NCBI RefSeq assembly: GCF_010183535.1
Contig: NW_026526045.1
Span: 20,646-84,645 of the forward strand
Direction of reading: 5' to 3'
DNA length: 64,000 nt
Origin: Caenorhabditis remanei
Lineage: Eukaryota; Nematoda; Chromadorea; Rhabditida; Rhabditidae
The notes beneath the pieces were generated by a model. That model searched no databases and had not been told where the DNA came from. It saw only the letters and a list, made by a program, of their open reading frames with translations. The position numbers and the translations under genes were made by a program. Of this stretch, positions 31,301 to 42,700 are shown piece by piece (the stretch's first letter is position 1; every line of letters starts with the position of its first letter).

Positions 31301-32883
31301 GGTGAGCATTTCATTCCGAAAGGTATCCTGGTAAATCTATACTCTACCAGGTTATCTCCGGAGGGTGGTTTATTGATGTCTCTGATCCACATCCACTTGG
31401 TGACATTTCTGTCTTTTTCCTGTAATCGGATTTGATGGAAGGCTTTTGCTATATCACCTACAGTGGGATGTTTTTTGGTACGGTGGCGTAGTATGATTCC
31501 TGGAGCAGTTTTCAGGAGATTCGGTCCCTCGTGGAGACATTCATTTAACGAAAGTGTATCTCGTTGCTTCGAACTCGAATCTCCGACAATTCGGACTTTT
31601 GTGTTTGTCGAGTTTTCTTTGAATACCGCATTTTGCGGTGCGAAGTATTCCGGGCCGTCGTGTTTCATTTCGGGAGTGACGATTTCGATGATTCCGGCTG
31701 CGAGCTGAGCCTCAATAATTTTATTGTACGCTTTTAAGAGTTCCGGATTCCTTCTTAGTTTCTCGATGAGAGTAGTTAGTCTTTTGTAGGCGAGGTTTTT
31801 GTTGTTTCCCATTCGGTCCTGTTTACCGTTCCACGGGAGTGCCACGTATAGGAATCCGTCTTCTCCGACGACTATCTCCTTTTCGAACAATTGGATTAAG
31901 TATTCTTGTGACAGATATTCCGATTCTAGCAGTGTTGCTGATTCGATGCCGCAATTTTCTGTCAACCAAAGTTGCATAATGAGATGGGACAGTTCGTCGT
32001 CACTATCTGTTCCGTATTTTTGGGACATAAGAACATTGACGGACGGTGGATGTGGGTCTTCTAGAGTTGCTGTTCCATTTGGAGTCATCTTTTGGTCCAT
32101 TACGGGACAATGTTTACCGGATGGGAATGTGATATTAGCGAATGGTCCGATTTCTAAGTATTTACCGGATGGGAGACAGATTCGTTGGGATCCACGGATG
32201 AAGTGAGGAAGGATGTCGTTACCGAGTATCATTTCCATTCGACTGTTGTTGTAGGTTTCGTCTGGGGTAATGGTTTTGTGGTTGATTTTCAAGTTTCTTA
32301 AAGTTTCTTTGTCCTTTTTGGAGAACTTTGGAGTACGATATATTGTTTTTGCTAGATTTGGAATTCCTGCTACGTAGGTGTGGAATTCGATGGATTCGCC
32401 GACGAAGCTGATCTGATAGATTTTGCACGGTTCGCACGATGACCCTGTTACTCCTGTCAACGACAGTTGGATGGTTTGGACTACTTTCAGTCCGAGTCTT
32501 TCTGCAGTCTTGTCAGAGATAAGGGAGATCGCTGCTCCTGTATCTACCAGCGCTAGGATTTTGTTGTTGTTAGGTGTGGATAAGAGTGTGAATGGTAATT
32601 TTATGTCTGATGATGTGGATTCTAGTCTAGTTGGTTTGAATGTTTTATTTTGTAGCGTTTCGACGATGTGATTGATGGTTACCGTGTCGTCGTTTGGTGA
32701 ATAGTCGTCGTAGCGACTGAGTAATGAGAAGGTTTCTTGTGTTGTTGATTCTGATGTGGTGGTGATGACCTCGTCTTCTTCTGATTCGTTTTCTGTTTCA
32801 GAGGCAGATTCGGACTCTGACGTGTCTACTGATGATGATTGGGATTCTGTATTGATTGGGATTCTGATAATTTCGGGTTCGTG
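28339..32883 (-). CDS. BEL/Pao pol polyprotein (PR-RT-RNaseH-IN)
   Basis: A 1514-codon open frame with no ATG near its 5' end. An acidic serine-rich start is followed by an aspartic protease (LALVDTGAAISLIS, Asp about residue 114), then the Pao-type RT with IPFGMKCSPFLL and LYVDNIMV (Asp about 557; YVDN rather than YVDD). RNase H follows with FCDASSHTYG (about 725), DVFSDSTIALSWI and HHVASEQNPADLATRG. The integrase has an HHCC finger (EIHVQNTH, CVACKK near 1120) and the DDE triad in GIDFFGPL, YSDNAQTF and APWMGGIYERVVG. Gag is absent upstream: a stop codon and the PBS come directly before. Without gag, particle formation would need help from another element. The frame shows no stops or frameshifts, so the deletion is probably recent. 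Confidence 0.88.
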   Translation of the reverse strand, partial: HEPEIIRIPINTESQSSSVDTSESESASETENESEEDEVITTTSESTTQETFSLLSRYDDYSPNDDTVTINHIVETLQNKTFKPTRLESTSSDIKLPFTLLSTPNNNKILALVDTGAAISLISDKTAERLGLKVVQTIQLSLTGVTGSSCEPCKIYQISFVGESIEFHTYVAGIPNLAKTIYRTPKFSKKDKETLRNLKINHKTITPDETYNNSRMEMILGNDILPHFIRGSQRICLPSGKYLEIGPFANITFPSGKHCPVMDQKMTPNGTATLEDPHPPSVNVLMSQKYGTDSDDELSHLIMQLWLTENCGIESATLLESEYLSQEYLIQLFEKEIVVGEDGFLYVALPWNGKQDRMGNNKNLAYKRLTTLIEKLRRNPELLKAYNKIIEAQLAAGIIEIVTPEMKHDGPEYFAPQNAVFKENSTNTKVRIVGDSSSKQRDTLSLNECLHEGPNLLKTAPGIILRHRTKKHPTVGDIAKAFHQIRLQEKDRNVTKWMWIRDINKPPSGDNLVEYRFTRIPFGMKCSPFLLAATIRHYLLLAATVLSKEIHQNLYVDNIMVTTNEPEEILPKILAVQEQFRKMGMYVREIATNHPPTMKQIPEADRAESHLVKFLGYVWNTEIDSIKILIPEAPEKNMTKKEVASFLAKLYDPMGYTAPLQVRIKRFVQLIWNDGLDWKEKLSDKLYTEWLKVKDQYKHRAIEIPRQLRSQYTPNQRPEMAVFCDASSHTYGNAIYLLYKMADGTVESNLIGAKSKVRPSNGSEWTIPRLETLAVEIGMRHAQSLIKELTDEDKPTRLDVFSDSTIALSWILTKEQKKQWVNNRVTSVHKIEAELRAIDIDVSFHHVASEQNPADLATRGMSSTELTESRMWFYGPELLKENRENWNTQLEGELQYSTDEEDLFERELKPAPKNKNIRRKKKEAFTQNLVMAEVDVFSVSCQKIKNKTVPNNYKSFVPYEYTNSLNSLTNIINAILKFITKTGKNRKPSHPILSAYQECDKIENETEREVQRRLIARLAIFQEHYNEADSNNWKFKDNLKPFQSKDGLWRTQRHFSSPNIPMETSQPILIHSEHKLATLLAQEIHVQNTHLPTQYLQMAIRTKYWIKADGRLARSIISKCVACKKVKGLPFQYPYTTTLNNNRTVPSTPFSKVGIDFFGPLRYKVSQFDTQEKAYAIVYTCLTTRCTHLELCADSSTKSYIGALKAIFGQRGVPRYLYSDNAQTFKLGQSILEKDMRDYSADPNMICFLAQHDINFKHITPLAPWMGGIYERVVGIAKSQFRKVLGKLTYTFPELHYTLKRVEGVINSRPLIRNPSDKDDVPVLRPIDFLLPSVLIDVPNDTDNNAGDPSYNPTISTTESETRQHLMKLDETLNKLWNIWSSSYLLLLRENAKKTNRYSITPPKVGQLVLINEELIPRHRWPLGRITAVKGEHPNIRSVTVSVNGSSKERAVNQLIPLEIEDDTDIHAEHTTPKTPQDPAVKSAISAQSKPTRIMPSRKAKEGLKNYGNDLSSD

Positions 32884-32890
32884 TTATGGA

Positions 32891-32899
32891 GATGCACCA
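32891..32899 (-). promoter_or_regulatory. BEL primer binding site (tRNA-Gly-like)
   Basis: Reading the minus strand, TGGTGCATC lies one base inside the LTR end CCACAACA. It would pair with a tRNA 3' end GATGCACCA, as expected for some tRNA-Gly. The match is only about nine bases. Confidence 0.55.
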
Positions 32900-32900
32900 A

Positions 32901-33737
32901 TGTTGTGGCTACTAAAGGGAGGAAATTTACCCTTTAGGAGACACGACGTTGATATGGAAGACATCTAGCGAGAGAGCGTGTGGTGAGAGAGAAATAGAGA
33001 GGACAGGGGAAACTAAGCGACAGGGTGGAGCGAATGAAGAGAAATAGACGACGACAGAAGGACAAGGAGTCGAATAAGATGGAGATGAGGAAGTGTGAAC
33101 GACGAGGCGGGAGTAATTATAAAGTATTTTAGGCCTAACTTTGGAATGAAGAAATCTGAAGTAAACGAAGAGAATCTGAATAACACGAAGAGAGAACACA
33201 GGGAGGATGGGTGAAATATTATTTATTATGTTTAATCAATAAGGCTATAATGAAGTCTTTTGAATATAGGTGAAATTCTAAGTGAAATAGGGGGGACTTA
33301 AATGCCATCGTTTTTGACGGACTTTGTGAGCTTTTCTAGTTGAGCGAGGGGACGAAAATGGTGTAAATCATATTAAGGAGACGAGGGAAAACTAAAAAAG
33401 GGTGAAGAAAAGGTTAAAAAAGGGGACAAAGCATTGGTAAAGAAAAACGCTGCAATCCGTCCACCGCCCGTCTTCGAAACTCCCTCCGGCCGCACAGCGA
33501 GAGAGAGGAGACGCCAGAGAAAACGATGTCTCAACGGGGCGCGAATGCAGTCGACCAGTCGAGAGGGAAACAGCAGAAGGCGAATCCGGGGAAAGCTACG
33601 ACGGGGAATCTGAAAAGGGGGGTTTAAAAGGGGAGAGCTTTTGCTCTGTGAATGGTATTGGTCTGATATATATTTATTACTGTGTTTGGGTTACTTCTGT
33701 TACTAAACGACTTGTGGAATCAATGGATTCCACAACA
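32901..33737 (-). repeat. BEL 5' LTR (right copy)
   Basis: Reading the minus strand it starts TGTTGTGGAATCC and ends CCACAACA, giving 8-bp terminal inverted repeats TGTTGTGG/CCACAACA typical of an intact LTR. An AATAAA (minus) lies at 33222-33227 and a TTTTAAA box at 33623-33629, placing U3, R and U5 from right to left. The 43-bp satellite abuts its outer edge without a spacer. Confidence 0.88.
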
Positions 33738-36700
33738 GTTTTTGAGATTCTGCAGAAGAAATGAAAAACGGTCACTGATCGTTTTTGAGATTCTGCAGAA
33801 GAAATGAAAAACGATCACTGATCGTTTTTGAGATTCCAACGTGGAATCACTGATCGTTTTTGAGATTCTGCAGAAGAAATGAAAAACGATCACTGATCGT
33901 TTTTGAGATTCTGCAGAAGAAATGAAAAACGATCACTGATCGTTTTTGAGATTCTGCAGAAGAAATGAAAAACGATCACTGATCGTTTTTGAGATTCCAA
34001 CGTGGAATCACTGATCGTTTTTGAGATTCTGCAGAAGAAATGAAAAACGATCACTGATCGTTTTTGAGATTCTGCAGAAGAAATGAAAAACGGTCACTGA
34101 TCGTTTTTGAGATTCTGCAGAAGAAATGAAAAACGATCACTGATCGTTTTTGAGATTCTGCAGAAGAAATGAAAAACGGTCACTGATCGTTTTTGAGATT
34201 CTGCAGAAGAAATGAAAAACGATCACTGATCGTTTTTGAGATTCCAACGTGGAATCACTGATCGTTTTTGAGATTCTGCAGAAGAAATGAAAAACGGTCA
34301 CTGATCGTTTTTGAGATTCTGCAGAAGAAATGAAAAACGATCACTGATCGTTTTTGAGATTCCAACGTGGAATCACTGATCGTTTTTGAGATTCTGCAGA
34401 AGAAATGAAAAACGGTCACTGATCGTTTTTGAGATTCTGCAGAAGAAATGAAAAACGATCACTGATCGTTTTTGAGATTCTGCAGAAGAAATGAAAAACG
34501 ATCACTGATCGTTTTTGAGATTCTGCAGAAGAAATGAAAAACGATCACTGATCGTTTTTGAGATTCTGCAGAAGAAATGAAAAACGGTCACTGATCGTTT
34601 TTGAGATTCTGCAGAAGAAATGAAAAACGATCACTAATCGTTTTTGAGATTCCAACGTGGAATCACTGATCGTTTTTGAGATTCTGCAAAAGAAATGAAA
34701 AACGATCACTGATCGTTTTTGAGATTCTGCAGAAGAAATGAAAAACGATCACTGATCGTTTTTGAGATTCTGCAGAAGAAATGAAAAACGGTCACTGATC
34801 GTTTTTGAGATTCTGCAGAAGAAATGAAAAACGATCACTGATCGTTTTTGAGATTCCAACGTGGACATGAAAAACGATCACTGATCGTTTTTGAGATTCT
34901 GCAGAAGAAATGAAAAACGATCACTGATCGTTTTTGAGATTCCAACGTGGACATGAAAAACGATCACTGATCGTTTTTGAGATTCTGCAGAAGAAATGAA
35001 AAACGGTCACTGATCGTTTCTGAGATTCTGCAGAAGAAATGAAAAAGATCACTGATCGTTTTTGAAATTCTGCAGAAGAAATGAAAAACGATCACTGATC
35101 GTTTTTGAGATTCCAACGTGGACATGAAAAACGATCACTGATCGTTTTTGAGATTCTGCAGAAGAAATGAAAAACGGTCACTGATCGTTTTTGAGATTCT
35201 GCAGAAGAAATGAAAAACGATCACTGATCGTTTTTGAGATTCTGCAGAAGAAATGAAAAACGATCACTGATCGTTTTTGAGATTCCAACGTGGACATGAA
35301 AAACGATCACTGATCGTTTTTGAGATTCTGCAGAAGAAATGAAAAACGATCACTGATCGTTTTTGAGATTCCAACGTGGACATGAAAAACGATCACTGAT
35401 CGTTTTTGAGATTCTGCAGAAGAAATGAAAAACGGTCACTGATCGTTTCTGAGATTCTGCAGAAGAAATGAAAAAGATCACTGATCGTTTTTGAAATTCT
35501 GCAGAAGAAATGAAAAACGATCACTGATCGTTTTTGAGATTCCAACGTGGACATGAAAAACGATCACTGATAGTTTTTGAGATTCTGCAGAAGAAATGAA
35601 AAACGGTCACTGATCGTTTTTGAGATTCTGCAGAAGAAATGAAAAACGATCACTGATCGTTTTGAGATTCTGCAGAAGAAATGAAAAACGATCACTGATC
35701 GTTTTTGAGATTCCAACGTGGACATGAAAAACGATCACTGATCGTTTTTGAGATTCTGCAGAAGAAATGAAAAACGATCACTGATCGTTTTTGAGATTCT
35801 GCAGAAGAAATGAAAAACGATCACTGATCGTTTTTGAGATTCCAACGTGGACATGAAAAACGATCACTGATCGTTTTTGAGATTCTGCAGAAGAAATGAA
35901 AAACGATCACTGATCGTTTTTGAGATTCTGCAGAAGAAATGAAAAACGGTCACTGATCGTTTTTGAGATTCTGCAGAAGAAATGAAAAACGATCACTGAT
36001 CGTTTTTGAGATTCTGCAGAAGAAATGAAAAACGATCACTGATCGTTTTTGAGATTCTGCAGAAGAAATGAAAAACGATCACTGATCGTTTTTGAGATTC
36101 TGCAGAAGAAATGAAAAACGATCACTGATCATTTTTGAGATTCCAACGTGGACATGAAAAACGATCACTGATCGTTTTTGAGATTCTGCAGAAGAAATGA
36201 AAAACGATCACTGATCGTTTTTGAGATTCCAACGTGGACATGAAAAACGATCACTGATCGTTTTTGAGATTCTGCAGAAGAAATGAAAAACGATCACTGA
36301 TCGTTTTTGAGATTCTGCAGAAGAAATGAAAAACGGTCACTGATCGTTTTTGAGATTCCAACGTGGACATGAAAAACGATCACTGATCGTTTTTGAGATT
36401 CTGCAGAAGAAATGAAAAACGATCACTGATCGTTTTTGAGATTCTGCAGAAGAAATGAAAAACGGTCACTGATCGTTTTTGAGATTCTGCAGGAGAAATG
36501 AAAAACGATCACTGATCGTTTTTGAGATTCTGCAGGAGAAATGAAAAACGATCACTGATCGTTTTTGAGATTCTGCAGAAGAAATGAAAAACGGTCACTG
36601 ATCGTTTTGAGATTCTGCAGGAGAAATGAAAAACGATCACTGATCGTTTTTGAGATTCTGCAGAAGAAATGAAAAACGATCACTGATCGTTTTTGAGATT

Positions 36701-39700
36701 CTGCAGAAGAAATGAAAAACGGTCACTGATCGTTTTTGAGATTCTGCAGAAGAAATGAAAAACGATCACTGATCGTTTTTGAGATTCTGCAGAAGAAATG
36801 AAAAACGATCACTGATCGTTTTTGAGATTCTGCAGAAGAAATGAAAAACGATCACTGATCGTTTTTGAGATTCCAACGTGGACATGAAAAACGATCACTG
36901 ATCGTTTTTGAGATTCTGCAGAAGAAATGAAAAACGATCACTGATCGTTTTTGAGATTCTGCAGGAGAAATGAAAAACGATCACTGATCGTTTTTGAGAT
37001 TCTGCAGAAGAAATGAAAAACGATCACTGATCGTTTTTGAGATTCCAACGTGGACATGAAAAACGATCACTGATCGTTTTTGAGATTCTGCAGAAGAAAT
37101 GAAAAACGATCACTGATCGTTTTTGAGATTCTGCAGAAGAAATGAAAAACGATCACTGATCGTTTTTGAGATTCTGCAGAAGAAATGAAAAACGATCACT
37201 GATCGTTTTTGAGATTCCAACGTGGACATGAAAAACGATCACTGATCGTTTTTGAGATTCTGCAGAAGAAATGAAAAACGGTCACTGATCGTTTTTGAGA
37301 TTCTGCAGAAGAAATGAAAAACGATCACTGATCGTTTTTGAGATTCTGCAGAAGAAATGAAAAACGATCACTGATCGTTTTTGAGATTCCAACGTGGACA
37401 TGAAAAACGATCACTGATCGTTTTTGAGATTCTGCAGAAGAAATGAAAAACGATCACTGATCGTTTTGAGATTCTGCAGAAGAAATGAAAAACGGTCACT
37501 GATCGTTTTTGAGATTCTGCAGAAGAAATGAAAAACGATCACTGATCGTTTTTGAGATTCCAACGTGGACATGAAAAACGATCACTGATCGTTTTTGAGA
37601 TTCTGCAGAAGAAATGAAAAACGATCACTGATCGTTTTTGAGATTCTGCAGAAGAAATGAAAAACGATCACTGATCGTTTTTGAGATTCCAACGTGGACA
37701 TGAAAAACGATCACTGATCGTTTTTGAGATTCTGCAGAAGAAATGAAAAACGATCACTGATCGTTTTTGAGATTCTGCAGAAGAAATGAAAAACGATCAC
37801 TGATCGTTTTTGAGATTCTGCAGAAGAAATGAAAAACGATCACTGATCGTTTTTGAGATTCTGCAGAAGAAATGAAAAACGGTCACTGATCGTTTTTGAG
37901 ATTCTGCAGAAGAAATGAAAAACGATCACTGATCGTTTTTGAGATTCCAACGTGGACATGAAAAACGATCACTGATCGTTTTTGAGATTCTGCAGAAGAA
38001 ATGAAAAACGATCACTGATCGTTTTTGAGATTCTGCAGAAGAAATGAAAAACGATCACTGATCGTTTTTGAGATTCTGCAGAAGAAATGAAAAACGATCA
38101 CTGATCGTTTTTGAGATTCCAACGTGGACATGAAAAACGATCACTGATCGTTTTTGAGATTCTGCAGAAGAAATGAAAAACGATCACTGATCGTTTTTGA
38201 GATTCTGCAGAAGAAATGAAAAACGATCACTGATCGTTTTTGAGATTCTGCAGAAGAAATGAAAAACGATCACTGATCGTTTTTGAGATTCTGCAGAAGA
38301 AATGAAAAACGATCACTGATCGTTTTTGAGATTCTGCAGAAGAAATGAAAAACGATCACTGATCGTTTTTGAGATTCTGCAGAAGAAATGAAAAACGGTC
38401 ACTGATCGTTTTTGAAATTCTGCAGAAGAAATGAAAAACGACCACTGATCGTTTTTGAGATTCCAACGTGGACATGAAAAACGATCACTGATCGTTTTTG
38501 AGATCCTGCAGAAGAAATGAAAAACGATCACTGATCGTTTTTGAGATTCTGCAGAAGAAATGAAAAACGATCACTGATCGTTTTTGAGATTCTGCAGAAG
38601 AAATGAAAAACGATCACTGATCGTTTTTGAGATTCCAACGTGGACATGAAAAACGATCACTGATCGTTTTTGAGATTCTGCAGAAGAAATGAAAAACGAT
38701 CACTGATCGTTTTTGAGATTCTGCAGAAGAAATGAAAAACGATCACTGATCGTTTTTGAGATTCTGCAGAAGAAATGAAAAACGATCAATGATCGTTTTT
38801 GAGATTCTGCAGAAGAAATGAAAAACGATCACTGATCGTTTTTGAGATTCTGCAGAAGAAATGAAAAACGATCACTGATCGTTTTTGAGATTCTGCAGAA
38901 GAAATGAAAAACGGTCACTGATCGTTTTTGAAATTCTGCAGAAGAAATGAAAAACGACCACTGATCGTTTTTGAGATTCCAACGTGGACATGAAAAACGA
39001 TCACTGATCGTTTTTGAGATTCTGCAGAAGAAATGAAAAACGATCACTGATCGTTTTTGAGATTCTGCAGAAGAAATGAAAAACGGTCACTGATCGTTTT
39101 TGAAATTCTGCAGAAGAAATGAAAAACGACCACTGATCGTTTTTGAGATTCCAACGTGGACATGAAAAACGATCACTGATCGTTTTTGAGATCCTGCAGA
39201 AGAAATGAAAAACGATCACTGATCGTTTTTGAGATTCTGCAGAAGAAATGAAAAACGATCACTGATCGTTTTTGAGATTCTGCAGAAGAAATGAAAAACG
39301 ATCACTGATCGTTTTTGAGATTCCAACGTGGACATGAAAAACGATCACTGATCGTTTTTGAGATTCTGCAGAAGAAATGAAAAACGATCACTGATCGTTT
39401 TTGAGATTCTGCAGAAGAAATGAAAAACGATCACTGATCGTTTTTGAGATTCCAACGTGGACATGAAAAACGATCACTGATCGTTTTTGAGATTCTGCAG
39501 AAGAAATGAAAAACGATCACTGATCGTTTTTGAGATTCTGCAGAAGAAATGAAAAACGATCACCGATCGTTTTTGAGATTCTGCAGAAGAAATGAAAAAC
39601 GGTCACTGATCGTTTTTGAGATTCCAACGTGGAATCACTGATCGTTTTTGAGATTCTGCAGAAGAAATGAAAAACGGTCACTGATCGTTTTTGAGATTCT

Positions 39701-42700
39701 GCAGAAGAAAGGAAAAACGATCACTGATCGTTTTTGAGATTCTGCAGAAGAAATGAAAAACGGTCACTGATCGTTTTTGAGATTCTGCAGAAGAAAGGAA
39801 AAACGATCACTGATCGTTTTTGAGATTCCAACGTGGAATCACTGATCGTTTTTGAGATTCTGCAGAAGAAATGAAAAACGATCACTGATCGTTTTTGAGA
39901 TTCTGCAGAAGAAATGAAAAACGATCACTGATCGTTTTTGAGATTCTGCAGAAGAAATGAAAAACGATCACTGATCGTTTTTGAGATTCTGCAGAAGAAA
40001 TGAAAAACGATCACTGATCGTTTTTGAGATTCTGCAGAAGAAATGAAAAACGATCACTGATCGTTTTTGAGATTCTGCAGAAGAAATGAAAAACGATCAC
40101 TGATCGTTTTTGAGATTCTGCAGAAGAAATGAAAAACGATCACTGATCGTTTTTGAGATTCTGCAGAAGAAATGAAAAACGATCACTGATCGTTTTTGAG
40201 ATTCTGCAGAAGAAATGAAAAACGGTCACTGATCGTTTTTGAGATTCTGCAGAAGAAATGAAAAACGATCACTGATCGTTTTTGAAATTCTGCAGAAGAA
40301 ATGAAAAACGACCACTGATCGTTTTTGAAATTCTGCAGAAGAAATGAAAAACGACCACTGATCGTTTTTGAGATTCCAACGTGGACATGAAAAACGATCA
40401 CTGATCGTTTTTGAGATTCTGCAGAAGAAATGAAAAACGATCACTGATCGTTTTTGAGATTCTGCAGAAGAAATGAAAAACGATCACTGATCGTTTTTGA
40501 GATTCTGCAGAAGAAATGAAAAACGATCACTGATCGTTTTTGAGATTCCAACGTGGACATGAAAAACGATCACTGATCGTTTTTGAGATTCTGCAGAAGA
40601 AATGAAAAACGGTCACTGATCGTTTTTGAGATTCTGCAGAAGAAATGAAAAACGATCACTGATCGTTTTTGAGATTCTGCAGAAGAAATGAAAAACGATC
40701 ACTGATCGTTTTTGAGATTCCAACGTGGACATGAAAAACGATCACTGATCGTTTTTGAGATTCTGCAGAAGAAATGAAAAACGATCACTGATCGTTTTTG
40801 AGATTCTGCAGAAGAAATGAAAAACGATCACTGATCGTTTTTGAGATTCTGCAGAAGAAATGAAAAACGATCACTGATCGTTTTTGAGATTCCAACGTGG
40901 ACATGAAAAACGATCACTGATCGTTTTTGAGATTCTGCAGAAGAAATGAAAAACGGTCACTGATCGTTTTTGAGATTCTGCAGAAGAAATGAAAAACGAT
41001 CACTGATCGTTTTTGAGATTCTGCAGAAGAAATGAAAAACGATCACTGATCGTTTTTGAGATTCCAACGTGGACATGAAAAACGATCACTGATCGTTTTT
41101 GAGATTCTCAGAAGAAATGAAAAACGATCACTGATCGTTTTTGAGATTCCAACGTGGACATGAAAAACGATCACTGATCGTTTTTGAGATTCTCAGAAGA
41201 AATGAAAAACGATCACTGATCGTTTTTGAGATTCTGCAGAAGAAATGAAAAACGATCACTGATCGTTTTTGAGATTCTGCAGAAGAAATGAAAAACGATC
41301 ACTGATCGTTTTTGAGATTCTGCAGAAGAAATGAAAAACGATCACTGATCGTTTTTGAGATTCTGCAGAAGAAATGAAAAACGATCACTGATCGTTTTGA
41401 GATTCTGCAGAAGAAATGAAAAACGGTCACTGATCGTTTTTGAAATTCTGCAGAAGAAATGAAAAACGACCACTGATCGTTTTTGAGATTCCAACGTGGA
41501 CATGAAAAACGATCACTGATCGTTTTTGAGATTCTGCAGAAGAAATGAAAAACGATCACTGATCGTTTTTGAGATTCTGCAGAAGAAATGAAAAACGATC
41601 ACTGATCGTTTTGAGATTCCAACGTGGACATGAAAAACGATCACTGATCGTTTTTGAGATTCTGCAGAAGAAATGAAAAACGATCACTGATCGTTTTTGA
41701 GATTCTGCAGAAGAAATGAAAAACGATCACTGATCGTTTTTGAGATTCTGCAGAAGAAATGAAAAACGATCACTGATCGTTTTTGAGATTCTGCAGAAGA
41801 AATGAAAAACGGTCACTGATCGTTTTTGAGATTCTGCAGAAGAAATGAAAAACGATCACTGATCGTTTTTGAGATTCTGCAGAAGAAATGAAAAACGATC
41901 ACTGATCGTTTTTGAGATTCCAACGTGGACATGAAAAACGATCACTGATCGTTTTTGAGATTCTGCAGAAGAAATGAAAAACGGTCACTGATCGTTTTTG
42001 AGATTCTGCAGAAGAAATGAAAAACGATCACTGATCGTTTTTGAGATTCTGCAGAAGAAATGAAAAACGATCACTGATCGTTTTTGAGATTCCAACGTGG
42101 ACATGAAAAACGATCACTGATCGTTTTTGAGATTCTCAGAAGAAATGAAAAACGATCACTGATCGTTTTTGAGATTCTGCAGAAGAAATGAAAAACGATC
42201 ACTGATCGTTTTTGAGATTCTGCAGAAGAAATGAAAAACGATCACTGATCGTTTTTGAGATTCTGCAGAAGAAATGAAAAACGATCACTGATCGTTTTTG
42301 AGATTCTGCAGAAGAAATGAAAAACGATCACTGATCGTTTTTGAGATTCTGCAGAAGAAATGAAAAACGGTCACTGATCGTTTTTGAAATTCTGCAGAAC
42401 AAATGAAAAACGACCACTGATCGTTTTTGAGATTCCAACGTGGACATGAAAAACGATCACTGATCGTTTTTGAGATTCTGCAGAAGAAATGAAAAACGAT
42501 CACTGATCGTTTTGAGATTCTGCAGAAGAAATGAAAAACGATCACTGATCGTTTTTGAGATTCCAACGTGGACATGAAAAACGATCACTGATCGTTTTTG
42601 AGATTCTGCAGAAGAAATGAAAAACGATCACTGATCGTTTTTGAGATTCTGCAGAAGAAATGAAAAACGATCACTGATCGTTTTTGAGATTCTGCAGAAG

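Larger units (their letters stand above)
27475..33737 (-). mobile_element. BEL/Pao LTR retrotransposon lacking gag
   Basis: Minus-strand element with two ~835-bp LTRs, a polypurine tract next to the left LTR, a primer binding site next to the right LTR, and one long pol frame. The order reading the minus strand is LTR, PBS, protease-RT-RNaseH-integrase, PPT, LTR. Only 17 bp separate the right LTR from the open pol frame, so the gag region is missing. The flanks differ (180-bp satellite left, 43-bp satellite right) and I see no target duplication. The element is probably non-autonomous. Confidence 0.88.
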
